A stretch of 64,000 nucleotides of DNA. Origin: Maribacter sp. PR1. GTDB taxonomy: Bacteria > Bacteroidota > Bacteroidia > Flavobacteriales > Flavobacteriaceae. Positions 53,372 through 61,846 of this stretch are shown one piece after another. The notes below the pieces were generated by a model, which was given only the letters and a program-made list of their open reading frames with translations, was not told where the DNA came from and ran no database searches. Where the stretch lies: the NCBI RefSeq assembly GCF_028464145.1, contig NZ_JAQPCG010000005.1, positions 310,001 through 374,000 on the forward strand, read 5' to 3'. The first letter of the stretch is position 1, and each line of letters starts with the position of its first letter. Made by a program: the position numbers and the translations under genes.

Positions 53372-55159
53372 CTAAAAGAAATCACCTTTTCTTTTCTTGC
53401 TCCTTCTCTTTCCGGAATTTGGATTTTTTGAATTTCCTCTATCTCTTCCTTTTCCGCGACCTCTATCTTCGTTTCTTGGTCCTTTCTTTCTTTTTCCTTT
53501 ATCCCTGAAACTTTTGCCGCGACGATTTCCGCCACCGCCTCCGCCGCCTGGATTTTTGGATATTTCAACATTAACAAAGCGACCATCGACCTTGAATTCT
53601 GTAAAGGTGCTTAGTATTTGCTCTGTAACTTCGGCCTCGGTATTGAAAAACGAAAAACTTTCCTTTACATCTACTTTATAGACATCCTCTTTTCCAAGAC
53701 CAACAGTATCCCTAATGAAGTCCTTTAAGGACATCCAATCGTATCCATCTTTTTCGCCAACATTAATAAAATAACGGACGGAGCCATTACTATTAAACGA
53801 GGTATCGCTTTTACCTGAATCACTAGAGCGATCAGGCGAGGTGTTTAAGTCTTTTGTTTTATTGTAATAGTTGTAAAACCTGGTAAATTCAACAGAAACA
53901 ATTTTCTTAATCAGTTCTTCACGGTCTATACCTTGTAGAACATCATTGATTGCGGGTAAATAACTATCTACGTCATTATTGATTTTAGTATCCTTTATCT
54001 TATTGGCCAGATGATACAATTGTATCTCACAAATCTCCATTCCCGTTGGGATGTTCTTTTGTAGGAACTCTTGTTTTATTTTCTTTTCAATGGCCTTTAT
54101 TTTTCGAAGCTCACTTCGAGTAACGATAACCATAGATATTCCAGATTTTCCAGCCCTACCGGTTCTTCCACTACGGTGCGTATACGTTTCAATTTCATCC
54201 GGTAGTTGATAGTTGATAACATGGGTTATATCGTCAACATCGATACCTCTAGCCGCCACATCCGTTGCTACCAACATTTGTATCTGCTTCTTTCTAAAAG
54301 CATTCATAACCAAGTCTCGCTGGTTCTGACTCAAATCACCATGTAAAGCTCCTGCATTATAACCGTCTTCTATAAGTTTTTCCGCTACCTTTTGGGTGTC
54401 CCTCTTAGTTCTACAGAAAATAACTGAAAAGATATCGGGATTGGTATCCGCCAAACGTTTTAGTGCAGGATAACGGTCCCTACCACTAACTACATAATAC
54501 TCGTGTTGAACGGTTGACGCTCCTGAGTTCTTTGCACCCACAGTTATCTCTTGAGGTGAGTGCATAAATTTCTTAGCAATTATCGATACCTCTTTGGGCA
54601 TCGTTGCAGAAAATAACCAAGTAGATTTTTCATTGGGAGTATTGGAAAGTATATCCTGTATATCCTCAAAAAATCCCATGTTCAGCATTTCATCGGCCTC
54701 ATCAAGTACGCAATAGTCTATTTTGGTGATATCCACCAAACCACGACCAATCATGTCCTTCATCCTTCCCGGAGTAGCAACTACAATTTGTGCCCCTCGT
54801 TTTATTTGTCTGGCCTGCTCAGTAATGCTGGCTCCTCCATAAATGGCTACAACACTAATATTCTTTTCATATTTTGAATAGAGCTGCAGTTCATTGGTAA
54901 TTTGCAAACATAGCTCTCTGGTCGGCGATAGAATCAGGCCTTGTGTAGTTCTACTGTTACCATCGATTTTCTGAATTAAGGGAAACCCAAAAGCTGCGGT
55001 TTTTCCTGTCCCTGTTTGGGCAAGTGCCACTAGGTCCGTTTCACTTTCCAGTAGAATTGGGATTGCTTTTTCCTGTACTTCGGATGGGGTTTCGAATCCC
55101 ATGTCCGATACAGCATCTAATAAGGACTTATCTAGTCCTAATGCTTCAAACTTTGTCAT
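53372..55159 (-). CDS. DEAD-box ATP-dependent RNA helicase (DeaD/CsdA-like)
   Basis: A 595-residue helicase that unwinds RNA, probably for ribosome assembly or mRNA turnover at low temperature. Motif I AQTGTGKT (47-54), motif Ia PTRELCLQ, motif II DEAD (153-156), SAT near 185 and the C-domain HRSGRTGRAGK are present. Residues 455-540 form a DbpA/CsdA-like RNA-binding domain (VGEKDGYDWMSLKDFIRD). The tail is Gly/Arg/Lys-rich and disordered (GGGGGGGNRRGKSFRDKG), a typical RNA-binding tail. A TACCTTTG box about 115 bp upstream predicts a long 5' leader. Confidence 0.94.
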   Translation of the reverse strand: MTKFEALGLDKSLLDAVSDMGFETPSEVQEKAIPILLESETDLVALAQTGTGKTAAFGFPLIQKIDGNSRTTQGLILSPTRELCLQITNELQLYSKYEKNISVVAIYGGASITEQARQIKRGAQIVVATPGRMKDMIGRGLVDITKIDYCVLDEADEMLNMGFFEDIQDILSNTPNEKSTWLFSATMPKEVSIIAKKFMHSPQEITVGAKNSGASTVQHEYYVVSGRDRYPALKRLADTNPDIFSVIFCRTKRDTQKVAEKLIEDGYNAGALHGDLSQNQRDLVMNAFRKKQIQMLVATDVAARGIDVDDITHVINYQLPDEIETYTHRSGRTGRAGKSGISMVIVTRSELRKIKAIEKKIKQEFLQKNIPTGMEICEIQLYHLANKIKDTKINNDVDSYLPAINDVLQGIDREELIKKIVSVEFTRFYNYYNKTKDLNTSPDRSSDSGKSDTSFNSNGSVRYFINVGEKDGYDWMSLKDFIRDTVGLGKEDVYKVDVKESFSFFNTEAEVTEQILSTFTEFKVDGRFVNVEISKNPGGGGGGGNRRGKSFRDKGKRKKGPRNEDRGRGKGRDRGNSKNPNSGKRRSKKRKGDFF

Positions 55160-55273
55160 AATTATGTTATATACTAAATCGCAAATAAGAATGTTGCTTA
55201 GAGGGATTATTCGATATAACCTAATTTAGACTCGGCGCAACACATGCTATACCAGCGGCGTTTTACAAAGCGG

Positions 55274-55281
55274 CAAAGGTA
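55274..55281 (-). promoter_or_regulatory. Candidate -7 box for the DEAD-box helicase gene
   Basis: On the minus strand TACCTTTG matches TAnnTTTG. It lies about 115 bp upstream of the helicase ATG, which would give a leader of roughly 110 nt rich in possible structure. No -33 TTG was found at the usual spacing. Confidence 0.45.
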
Positions 55282-55322
55282 CTGTTAATAAACGAGATGG
55301 AATAATAAATCTTTATAAGGCT

Positions 55323-55967
55323 TCAAGGTGCAAGGCTATAGCCATAAATGGAAAGTAAAATACCCATTATCCCTGAAATAATCATAATGACGATAAAGGT
55401 TTTCTGTAATTTGGGGTTGTCATAAATTATGATGCAGACAGCACCGAGTACGATACTTATTTGAAAAAAGAGCATACCCAAATCGAATTTTTTGGTGGCA
55501 AAATCATATTCGTCCGCTAGGCTTTCCCATTCGTTTATTCCTATGATTTTTCCCATTTCACCATCGAGGTCTTGCGCCCAATTTTCTTCGGCAATATTTG
55601 CTGAACCAATCAGTATTTCAGTTTTTTCGGAATCATATTTTTCTATTTGCCTCTCAACACTTGCTATCTTTCCTTCTATATTGATTATTTTATCTTCCTT
55701 GACCACCCCACTCTCCAAAAGTGCTTGTAGGTAATCCAATTCGCTTTCTTTTAGGCTTTCCTTTATACTTTTGGATTGGTACCAACTGGAGTAGTTTACT
55801 ACTTTGTTGTGGGCAATCATCATTTCTTCTTCGAGCTCGCCATTGATCATTTGAGAAATGGCCATTAACGCCGCAAAAAAAGCAATCAAAACACCACCGA
55901 CAGCTTCTGCACGTTCTGAGGCAACTGAAACTTCTACTGTATCCAAGTTTGTTTTAGATTGTAACAT
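55323..55967 (-). CDS. DUF4337-like membrane protein
   Basis: A 214-residue protein with an N-terminal hydrophobic helix (residues 24-42, VGGVLIAFFAALMAISQMI), a central charged coiled coil (50-150, KIASVERQIEKYDSEKTEI), and two C-terminal membrane helices (167-183 and 189-209). This order matches the DUF4337 family, of unknown function. It starts inside the end of rdgB by 14 bp, so it is translationally coupled to it. It ends 163 bp before the helicase gene start. Confidence 0.8.
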   Translation of the reverse strand: MLQSKTNLDTVEVSVASERAEAVGGVLIAFFAALMAISQMINGELEEEMMIAHNKVVNYSSWYQSKSIKESLKESELDYLQALLESGVVKEDKIINIEGKIASVERQIEKYDSEKTEILIGSANIAEENWAQDLDGEMGKIIGINEWESLADEYDFATKKFDLGMLFFQISIVLGAVCIIIYDNPKLQKTFIVIMIISGIMGILLSIYGYSLAP

Positions 55968-56541
55968 GATTGGATTGTAAATAAGTTATCAACTTGGAAA
56001 ATGCTTTTCCTCTATGGCCTATTTCATTTTTTGTTTCAATAGGTAGTTCGGCAAATGTTTCTGTATAACCATTTGGTAGGAAAATTGGGTCATATCCAAA
56101 ACCTTGGATTCCTTTCTTGGTATGGGTTATTTTTCCTTGAACAGAACCTTTAAAAAATTGGGTTTCACCATTTAGGTTTAATGCGATGACAGTTTTAAAA
56201 CTTGCAGACCGATCTTTTTTGGTTTCTAGGCTCTTTAATAACTTATCCATATTGGCCTGGGCATCATTTTCTTTACCCGCATACCTTGCGGAATATACTC
56301 CCGGTTCACCGTTTAGGGAGTCGACAACCAACCCGGAGTCGTCGGCAAAACATGGGAGTTTATATTTTTGGTACACGTAGTCCGATTTTAATTTTGCGTT
56401 TCCTTGTAGGGTTTCAGCGGTCTCAGGTATGGACTCGGTACATCCTATTTCGTTTAATGAAACGAGGTCGATGTTAGGTGGTAAGAGCTTCTTTATTTCC
56501 CTCAGTTTATTTTGGTTCTGGGTAGCAAAAACAAGTTTCAT
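55954..56541 (-). CDS. rdgB: XTP/dITP diphosphatase (non-canonical purine NTP pyrophosphatase)
   Basis: The enzyme removes ITP, dITP and XTP from the nucleotide pool. The start motif KLVFATQNQNKLREI, the metal and base motifs CFADDSGLVVDSLNGEPGVYSARYAG (66-91) and FGYDPIFLPNG near 147 are diagnostic of RdgB/HAM1. Length is 195 residues. The frame opens three codons earlier, but MKLVFATQN at 56541 is the usual start and is placed suitably after a TATTTTTG box at 56582-56589. The downstream DUF4337-like gene overlaps it. Confidence 0.96.
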   Translation of the reverse strand: MKLVFATQNQNKLREIKKLLPPNIDLVSLNEIGCTESIPETAETLQGNAKLKSDYVYQKYKLPCFADDSGLVVDSLNGEPGVYSARYAGKENDAQANMDKLLKSLETKKDRSASFKTVIALNLNGETQFFKGSVQGKITHTKKGIQGFGYDPIFLPNGYTETFAELPIETKNEIGHRGKAFSKLITYLQSNHVTI

Positions 56542-56581
56542 TCTGCGCAATTATTCAATAGTTTTAGGTAAATGTCAGCGC

Positions 56582-56589
56582 CAAAAATA
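56582..56589 (-). promoter_or_regulatory. Candidate -7 box for rdgB
   Basis: On the minus strand this reads TATTTTTG, 41 bp upstream of the rdgB ATG. It lies just before the divergent methyltransferase gene at 56603. No -33 match was seen. Confidence 0.45.
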
Positions 56590-56602
56590 GTAATTTTATC
56601 AT

Positions 56603-57055
56603 ATGGAGTTAAAAGTGCCGCCAGTATTGGTGTTTTTTAGTTTTACGTTTATAATGTATTTGGTCGGTAGGTTTTTACCGGTAGGGTTTTTCGATTTTTT
56701 TGGCCGATTTCTTTTAGCGAAAATATTAATTGGTTTGGCCGGTCTTATTGGTTTAGTGTCACTGATTCAATTTTTTAGGACCAAGACTACTGTAGACCCT
56801 ATCAATCCTCAAAAAGTTAGTCGGTTGGTGACTTCTGGTTTATATAAGTATTCTAGAAACCCGATGTATCTAGCGCTTTTATTACTGTTGTTGGGTTTTG
56901 GTCTTTTTCAGGGAAATGCTTTCAATACCTTGGTTGCCGCTGGTTTTGTGTGGTATATGAATCGTTTTCAAATTATCCCGGAAGAAAGAATACTGCTCGA
57001 TAAATTTGGAAAGGATTACAAAACGTATTTAACGGCCACTAGGAGATGGTTTTGA
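56603..57055 (+). CDS. Isoprenylcysteine carboxyl methyltransferase-family membrane protein
   Basis: A 150-residue integral membrane methylase-like protein with four hydrophobic segments. The conserved C-terminal core is VTSGLYKYSRNPMYLALLLLLLG (about 69-92) and the EERILLDKFGKDYKTYLTATRRWF end with its Glu and Arg, the SAM/phospholipid site of the ICMT/PEMT group. The bacterial substrate is unknown; lipids or small volatile compounds are possible. It is divergent from rdgB. Confidence 0.87.
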   Translation: MELKVPPVLVFFSFTFIMYLVGRFLPVGFFDFFGRFLLAKILIGLAGLIGLVSLIQFFRTKTTVDPINPQKVSRLVTSGLYKYSRNPMYLALLLLLLGFGLFQGNAFNTLVAAGFVWYMNRFQIIPEERILLDKFGKDYKTYLTATRRWF

Positions 57056-57082
57056 AAAAGGTCGTTCAATTACTTGAATAAT

Positions 57083-57149
57083 TAATATTACATAATATTA
57101 TCTATTTAGCTTATAAGTTTATATATTAGCTTTTTAAATAATATATTAT
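57083..57149 (+). promoter_or_regulatory. AT-rich palindrome cluster upstream of satD
   Basis: Two inverted repeats lie in front of the SatD gene: TAATATTA-CA-TAATATTA at 57083-57100 (exact 8-bp arms) and the palindrome ATAATATATTAT at 57138-57149, which overlaps the start codon. They could be operators for the gene's own DNA-binding tail. AT-rich sequence produces chance palindromes, so this is tentative. Confidence 0.35.
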
Positions 57150-57753
57150 GATAGCGATTATCACGGGAGATATCATTAATTCAGAAGAACATCATGCTTC
57201 CGAATGGATTGATATCTTGAAAAAATATTTTTCACGATTTGGTCCTTCACCTATGAATTGGGAAATATATAGAGGAGATGAATTTCAACTAAAGATTACC
57301 CAAGAAAACGCCTTGCGTACAGCTATCCAAATAAAGGCAATTTTAAAGTCAATCAAGGATTTAGATGTTAGAATGGGTATTGGAATAGGCCTTGAAACCT
57401 ATATCGGTACTGGTGTCAGCGAGTCCAACGGACCTGCCTATCAACGTTCCGGGCGTAAACTGGAATCTATAAAGGATGGAAAAGTTAACCTAAGTATTGC
57501 CACAGGAGATGAATTCTACGACCGCACCTTAAATTTGATGCTGCAATTGGCATTGGATTTTATGGATCATTGGAGTGTAGTATCCGCAGAGATTATGGCC
57601 TTGGTCTTAGATAATCCAAAAGCGTCTCAAAAGGAAATTGCCAAGAAATTGGGAATAAAACAATCGGCCGTGAGTCAACGATTAAAAAGGGCCCGTTTGG
57701 ATTTGGTTTTGGATTTGTTGGAGTATTACGATCAAGTAATTAAAGAAATTTAA
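57148..57753 (+). CDS. SatD-family protein with C-terminal helix-turn-helix
   Basis: A 201-residue protein in two parts. Residues 1-135 have the SatD pattern MIAIITGDIINSEE, EIYRGDEFQLKI and VRMGIGIGLETYI, close to a nucleotide-cyclase-like fold. Residues 145-200 form a helix-turn-helix of the sigma-region-4/MarR type (ASQKEIAKKLGIKQSAVSQR). SatD was named in the Streptococcus mutans acid-tolerance locus; the biochemical role is unknown. It is 2 bp from the next gene, a DUF3307 membrane protein, a pairing I regard as typical. Palindromes precede the start. Confidence 0.82.
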   Translation: MIAIITGDIINSEEHHASEWIDILKKYFSRFGPSPMNWEIYRGDEFQLKITQENALRTAIQIKAILKSIKDLDVRMGIGIGLETYIGTGVSESNGPAYQRSGRKLESIKDGKVNLSIATGDEFYDRTLNLMLQLALDFMDHWSVVSAEIMALVLDNPKASQKEIAKKLGIKQSAVSQRLKRARLDLVLDLLEYYDQVIKEI

Positions 57754-57755
57754 CT

Positions 57756-58457
57756 ATGCAGCTATTTACGAAGCTTTTATTGGCTCATCTATTAGGCGAT
57801 TTTATGTTTCAACCCACAAAATGGGTGGTACATAAAGAGGCTAACAAAGCTGCTTCCAAGTACCTCTACTTTCATGTTTTGATACATTTTGGACTTTACA
57901 TGCTCGTATTGTGGAATTATCAAGAATGGAAAATAGCTTTGGTTTTAGCATTAAGTCATCTGTTTATCGATATGGGCAAATTATATACGAACCCCTTGTT
58001 CAAGAATAAAAGCCTACCATTCTTTATCGACCAGATTTTACACCTTTTTGTGATTTACATTTGCTGTTATTATTCCAACTTATATGACCATACCCTATCA
58101 ATTTTCCAAAACTTAGATTGGGCATTAATTGTGGCCATTGTTTTCGTAACCTCTCCATCGGCTATTATCATGACCAAATTATTGCAAGGAATGTCCGATA
58201 AAATAAATACGGACCATAAGTCGCTCCCTAATGCAGGGAAGTACATTGGGATTATAGAAAGGCTTTTCGTTTTAACTTTTATACTTATTGGAAGGTGGGA
58301 AGGTATAGGGCTTTTAATTACGGCCAAATCCGTATTCCGGTTTAATGATTTAAAGGAAAGTAATAGTAGAAAACTTACCGAATACATATTAATTGGTACA
58401 TTAGTAAGCTTTGGTTTGGCAATTATTGCCGGATTATGCTATGTGAATTTTAAATAA
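57756..58457 (+). CDS. DUF3307-family membrane protein
   Basis: A 233-residue integral membrane protein with about six helices. The N-terminal LFTKLLLAHLLGDFMFQPTKWV, with its Asp in a helix, and HLFIDMGKL near residue 70 are DUF3307 signatures. It lies 2 bp after the SatD-family gene and so is translationally linked to it. The SatD protein probably regulates or acts with it; the substrate or role is unknown. Confidence 0.87.
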   Translation: MQLFTKLLLAHLLGDFMFQPTKWVVHKEANKAASKYLYFHVLIHFGLYMLVLWNYQEWKIALVLALSHLFIDMGKLYTNPLFKNKSLPFFIDQILHLFVIYICCYYSNLYDHTLSIFQNLDWALIVAIVFVTSPSAIIMTKLLQGMSDKINTDHKSLPNAGKYIGIIERLFVLTFILIGRWEGIGLLITAKSVFRFNDLKESNSRKLTEYILIGTLVSFGLAIIAGLCYVNFK

Positions 58458-58464
58458 GATTAAG

Positions 58465-59247
58465 ATGAAATTATTTGTGGCTCTACTAACACTAGCCACC
58501 TTGGCAGTATCTAAAACTGTAGCACAGACAAATTACTTTACTTCTTTTGACGGAGTCAATATTACGTATACCGATGAAGGATTTGGGGAACCGGTGCTCC
58601 TTTTGCACGGATTCCTAAATTCCGGAAAATCATGGGACAATACACCGTTGAAAAAGGATTTATTAGAAAAGGGTTACAGGGTTATCGTACCGGATTTACG
58701 GGGATGTGGGCAATCAGATAAGCCTCAAGAGGAATCCTATTATCAGGATCATGCAGAAATTAAGGATGTCATATTATTAATGAGTCATTTGAATGTTAAA
58801 GCGTATAATGTGGTTGGATATTCAAGAGGGAGTATTGTATTGGCAGAACTGCTAACAGAAGATTCGAGAATTAAAAAAGCGATTTTAGGTGGTATGGGTA
58901 TTGATTTTACCAATCCACAATGGGAAAGAAGATTAAAATTCGCCGCTGCATTTAATGGAGAGGTCGATGAAATGACTGAAGGAGCCGTATCCTATGCAAA
59001 ATCTATCAACGCAGATTTTCGCTCGCTATATTTACAGCAAAAGTATCAGCCATCAACGTCTACTAAAGAATTACAAAAAATAAAGGTAAAAATATTGGTC
59101 ATTGCCGGTAATAAAGATTTGGATAATGGAAACCCAGAAATGCTAAGCAAAGTTTTTAAGCGAGGTAAATTGGTCATTGTTCCAGGAGACCATAATGGGA
59201 CTTGGAAGACCAAAAAGTTTTCGGAAGAAATCCTTCACTTTTTATGA
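58465..59247 (+). CDS. Exported alpha/beta hydrolase
   Basis: A 260-residue alpha/beta hydrolase with signal peptide ending near KTVAQ (residue 21), so it is periplasmic or secreted. The oxyanion HG motif LLHGFLNSG, the nucleophile elbow GYSRGS (Ser near 120), the acid in GNKDLDNG and the His in GDHNGT are all in place. The family includes epoxide hydrolases, peroxidases and esterases; the substrate cannot be chosen. It is 7 bp after the DUF3307 gene, so it is probably the third gene of that operon. Confidence 0.88.
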   Translation: MKLFVALLTLATLAVSKTVAQTNYFTSFDGVNITYTDEGFGEPVLLLHGFLNSGKSWDNTPLKKDLLEKGYRVIVPDLRGCGQSDKPQEESYYQDHAEIKDVILLMSHLNVKAYNVVGYSRGSIVLAELLTEDSRIKKAILGGMGIDFTNPQWERRLKFAAAFNGEVDEMTEGAVSYAKSINADFRSLYLQQKYQPSTSTKELQKIKVKILVIAGNKDLDNGNPEMLSKVFKRGKLVIVPGDHNGTWKTKKFSEEILHFL

Positions 59248-59347
59248 TATGGACAAACAATTAAATTTTTAATTTTTTATAATTCCCTCAATACTTCTAC
59301 ATTTTGTTTTATTTTGATGAAGCATTAAAATCAACCAATTAAATTTT

Positions 59348-59355
59348 TACTTTTG
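59348..59355 (+). promoter_or_regulatory. Candidate -7 box for the SerB-SerA gene
   Basis: TACTTTTG matches TAnnTTTG and gives a leader of about 42 nt to the ATG at 59403. No -33 TTG was found at the right distance. Confidence 0.45.
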
Positions 59356-59402
59356 CCACTTGATTTTAAGTATTCCCTTTTTAGCTTAGAACGCTTTTTA
59401 TA

Positions 59403-61295
59403 ATGGTTGAAACTGGTAGAAAATATGTTTTTGATTTTGACAGCACATTAACCAGGGTAGAGGCTCTGGATGTACTGGCAGAAATGACCCTGGAAGGCAA
59501 AGCCAACAGGGAAGAAATTGTTGACGAAATCCAAAAGATTACCAATTTAGGAATCGATGGGGACATATCTTTTACCGAATCCCTGGAGCGAAGGATTAAA
59601 CTCCTACATGCCCATAAGGATGACCTAGATAATTTGGTGGCCGAATTAAGGCAAAAGATTTCTAAATCTATTGAGGCGAATAAAGAATTCTTTGAAAAAT
59701 ATTCAGAGGATATTTATGTTATTTCCTGTGGATTCAAGGAGTTTATAGATCCTATTGTCAAGGAATATAATATACCGTCAAACCGGGTATTTGCAAATAC
59801 CTTCAAGTTTGATACCGATGGAAAAATTGTCGGGTTTGACGAAAAAAACGTCCTATCACAGCATAACGGAAAAATAGAATGCCTAAAACAAATGAATTTG
59901 GACGGTGAAGTTCAAGTTATTGGAGATGGCTATAGTGACTACGTAATGAGGGAAGCCGGAATCGCGGACAAGTTCTTTGCTTACACAGAAAATGTACACA
60001 GAGAGAAAGCCGCCAAAAACGCTGACCATATTACCCCTAATTTAGATGAATTTTTATTTGTGAACGATTTGCCAAGAAATATCTCTTACCCTAAGAACAG
60101 AATTAAGATACTTTTACTAGAAAATGTGCATACAGCCGCTTTCGAAAACCTTTCAAATGAGGGTTTTTCGGTGGAGCTTTTAAAACACAGCCTGCCAGAA
60201 GAGGAGTTAATCGAAAAAATTAAAGATGTACACGTGCTAGGTATCCGGTCAAAAACTCAGGTGACCCAAAAGGTATTGGATGCTGCGGACAAGTTAATGG
60301 TGGTCGGTGCCTTCTGTATAGGTACTACACAAATTGATTTGGACCATGCCAAAAGGAAAGGAGTTGTTGTTTTCAATGCTCCTTACAGCAATACCCGGTC
60401 CGTGGTGGAGCTGGCCATCGGTGAAATTATTATGTTAATGCGTAGTGTTTTTGACAGAAGTGCGGAAATCCATAAAGGACAATGGCAAAAAACAGCCGCT
60501 GGATCAAAGGAGGTACGAGGAAAAAACCTGGGTATCGTTGGATATGGCAACATAGGAAAACAATTATCCGTTCTAGCCGAGGCCATGGGGATGAAGGTGT
60601 ATTACTACGATGTTAACGATCAACTTGCCCTAGGAAATGCAGTGAAATGCAGTACCTTGGAAGATTTATTGAATGTTTCAGATGTGGTAACCTTACATGT
60701 AGACGATAATCCTGCCAATAAAAACTTTATTGGGGAAAGGGAAATAAACCAAATGAAAAAAGGAGCAATGCTCATTAACCTTTCCAGGGGTTTTGTGGTG
60801 GATATCGATGCTTTGGCCAAAGGTTTGGAAAGTGGTAAAATAGGTGGCGCAGCGGTCGATGTTTATCCGGAAGAGCCCCGTAGCAATGGTGATTTTAAAA
60901 CCAGTCTTCAAGGATATCCGAATGTAATTTTAACTCCACATGTAGGAGGTAGCACGGAGGAAGCTCAGCGAGATATTGCGGATTTTGTTCCTAATAAAAT
61001 AATGGATTACATAAATTCCGGAAATACGGTGGATGCGGTAAATTTTCCAAATATTAGGCTGCCAAAGCAGACCAAGGTTCATAGATTTTTACATATACAT
61101 AAGAATGTACCTGGGATTATGGCAAAAATCAATAAAGTTTTGGCCAAATATGAGCTAAATATCTCTAGCCAATACTTATCCACGGATAGCGAGGTAGGTT
61201 ATGTAATTACAGATTTGGACAAAGAATACAACAAAGACGTGATCAAAGCTTTAAAGAAAGTTGAGAATACCATTAAATTTAGGGTTCTCTACTAA
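59403..61295 (+). CDS. serA: Fused phosphoserine phosphatase-like and D-3-phosphoglycerate dehydrogenase
   Basis: A 630-residue fusion. Residues 1-220 form a HAD phosphatase: DFDST (11-15), YVISCGFKEF near 103 and GDGYSD near 177 are the three SerB-type motifs. Residues 230-550 are the NAD-dependent dehydrogenase, with GIVGYGNIGKQL near 380 and the catalytic His in TPHVGGSTEEAQRD. An ACT domain closes the protein (NVPGIMAKINKVLAKYELNIS), the site of serine feedback in relatives. The two ends of the serine pathway are thus joined; the middle enzyme SerC is not in the window. HAD motif residues look intact, so both activities are plausible. Confidence 0.93.
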   Translation: MVETGRKYVFDFDSTLTRVEALDVLAEMTLEGKANREEIVDEIQKITNLGIDGDISFTESLERRIKLLHAHKDDLDNLVAELRQKISKSIEANKEFFEKYSEDIYVISCGFKEFIDPIVKEYNIPSNRVFANTFKFDTDGKIVGFDEKNVLSQHNGKIECLKQMNLDGEVQVIGDGYSDYVMREAGIADKFFAYTENVHREKAAKNADHITPNLDEFLFVNDLPRNISYPKNRIKILLLENVHTAAFENLSNEGFSVELLKHSLPEEELIEKIKDVHVLGIRSKTQVTQKVLDAADKLMVVGAFCIGTTQIDLDHAKRKGVVVFNAPYSNTRSVVELAIGEIIMLMRSVFDRSAEIHKGQWQKTAAGSKEVRGKNLGIVGYGNIGKQLSVLAEAMGMKVYYYDVNDQLALGNAVKCSTLEDLLNVSDVVTLHVDDNPANKNFIGEREINQMKKGAMLINLSRGFVVDIDALAKGLESGKIGGAAVDVYPEEPRSNGDFKTSLQGYPNVILTPHVGGSTEEAQRDIADFVPNKIMDYINSGNTVDAVNFPNIRLPKQTKVHRFLHIHKNVPGIMAKINKVLAKYELNISSQYLSTDSEVGYVITDLDKEYNKDVIKALKKVENTIKFRVLY

Positions 61296-61309
61296 GTTTG
61301 ATTATTAGA

Positions 61310-61780
61310 CTATTGATGATGATAGGGCTCGTTTCTTAGAATAGTAAACGCCCTGTACAATTGTTCCACCATAAACAAACGTACCATTTGATGGGAAAAA
61401 GTCATTTTGGAAAGGCTTATTTTTCCTGAAGCTTTTTTGTAGATGTCATCACTGAAACCGTAAGGTCCACCAATTAAAAATACTAGTTGCTTTAGCCCCG
61501 AATTCATTTTCTTCTGTAGATAATTTGAAAATTCCAAAGAAGAATAGTGTTTGCCGTTTTCATCTAAAAGAATCAAGACATCCGTATTGGAGAGCGATTT
61601 TAAAATAAGCTCTCCTTCTTTGGATTTTTGTTGATCAACCGATAGATTTTTTGTCTTTTTAAGGTCCGGAATTACCTCGAGGTTAAATTTTATGTAGTGT
61701 CCTAACCTCTGCTCGTAGACATTTATCAAATTTTGTAGTTCACTACTGTCCGTTTTTCCTATGGTCAAGAGTTTAATCAT
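61310..61780 (-). CDS. rlmH: 23S rRNA pseudouridine-1915 N3-methyltransferase
   Basis: RlmH methylates pseudouridine 1915 in helix 69 of 23S rRNA on assembled ribosomes. The 156-residue SPOUT protein has MIKLLTIGKTD at the start, the knot FLIGGPYGFSDD near 102 and the C-terminal SHQMVRLFMVEQLYRAFTIL and NEPYHH. The frame opens one codon earlier; M at 61780 is the usual start. It is convergent with the serA fusion gene (14 bp) and divergent from nadC. A TACTTTTG box lies a few bases upstream. Confidence 0.97.
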   Translation of the reverse strand: MIKLLTIGKTDSSELQNLINVYEQRLGHYIKFNLEVIPDLKKTKNLSVDQQKSKEGELILKSLSNTDVLILLDENGKHYSSLEFSNYLQKKMNSGLKQLVFLIGGPYGFSDDIYKKASGKISLSKMTFSHQMVRLFMVEQLYRAFTILRNEPYHHQ

Positions 61781-61846
61781 CATATTTCAAAAGTAAATCA
61801 ATTTCCCAATATGGATTCGTATTTTAGCATTAAGCAATAGTTTTAT

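Noticed and set aside
53368-53586. Minus-strand second frame over the helicase C-terminus
   Set aside because: A +1 shadow of the repetitive basic tail with no independent start signal.
53397-53681. Proline/leucine-rich plus-strand frame opposite the helicase tail
   Set aside because: It is the antisense reading of the Gly/Arg-rich tail; low complexity explains it.
59248-59402. Possible serine-related leader or riboswitch before the SerB-SerA gene
   Set aside because: AT-rich sequence with no stable hairpin; only a -7 box is supportable.
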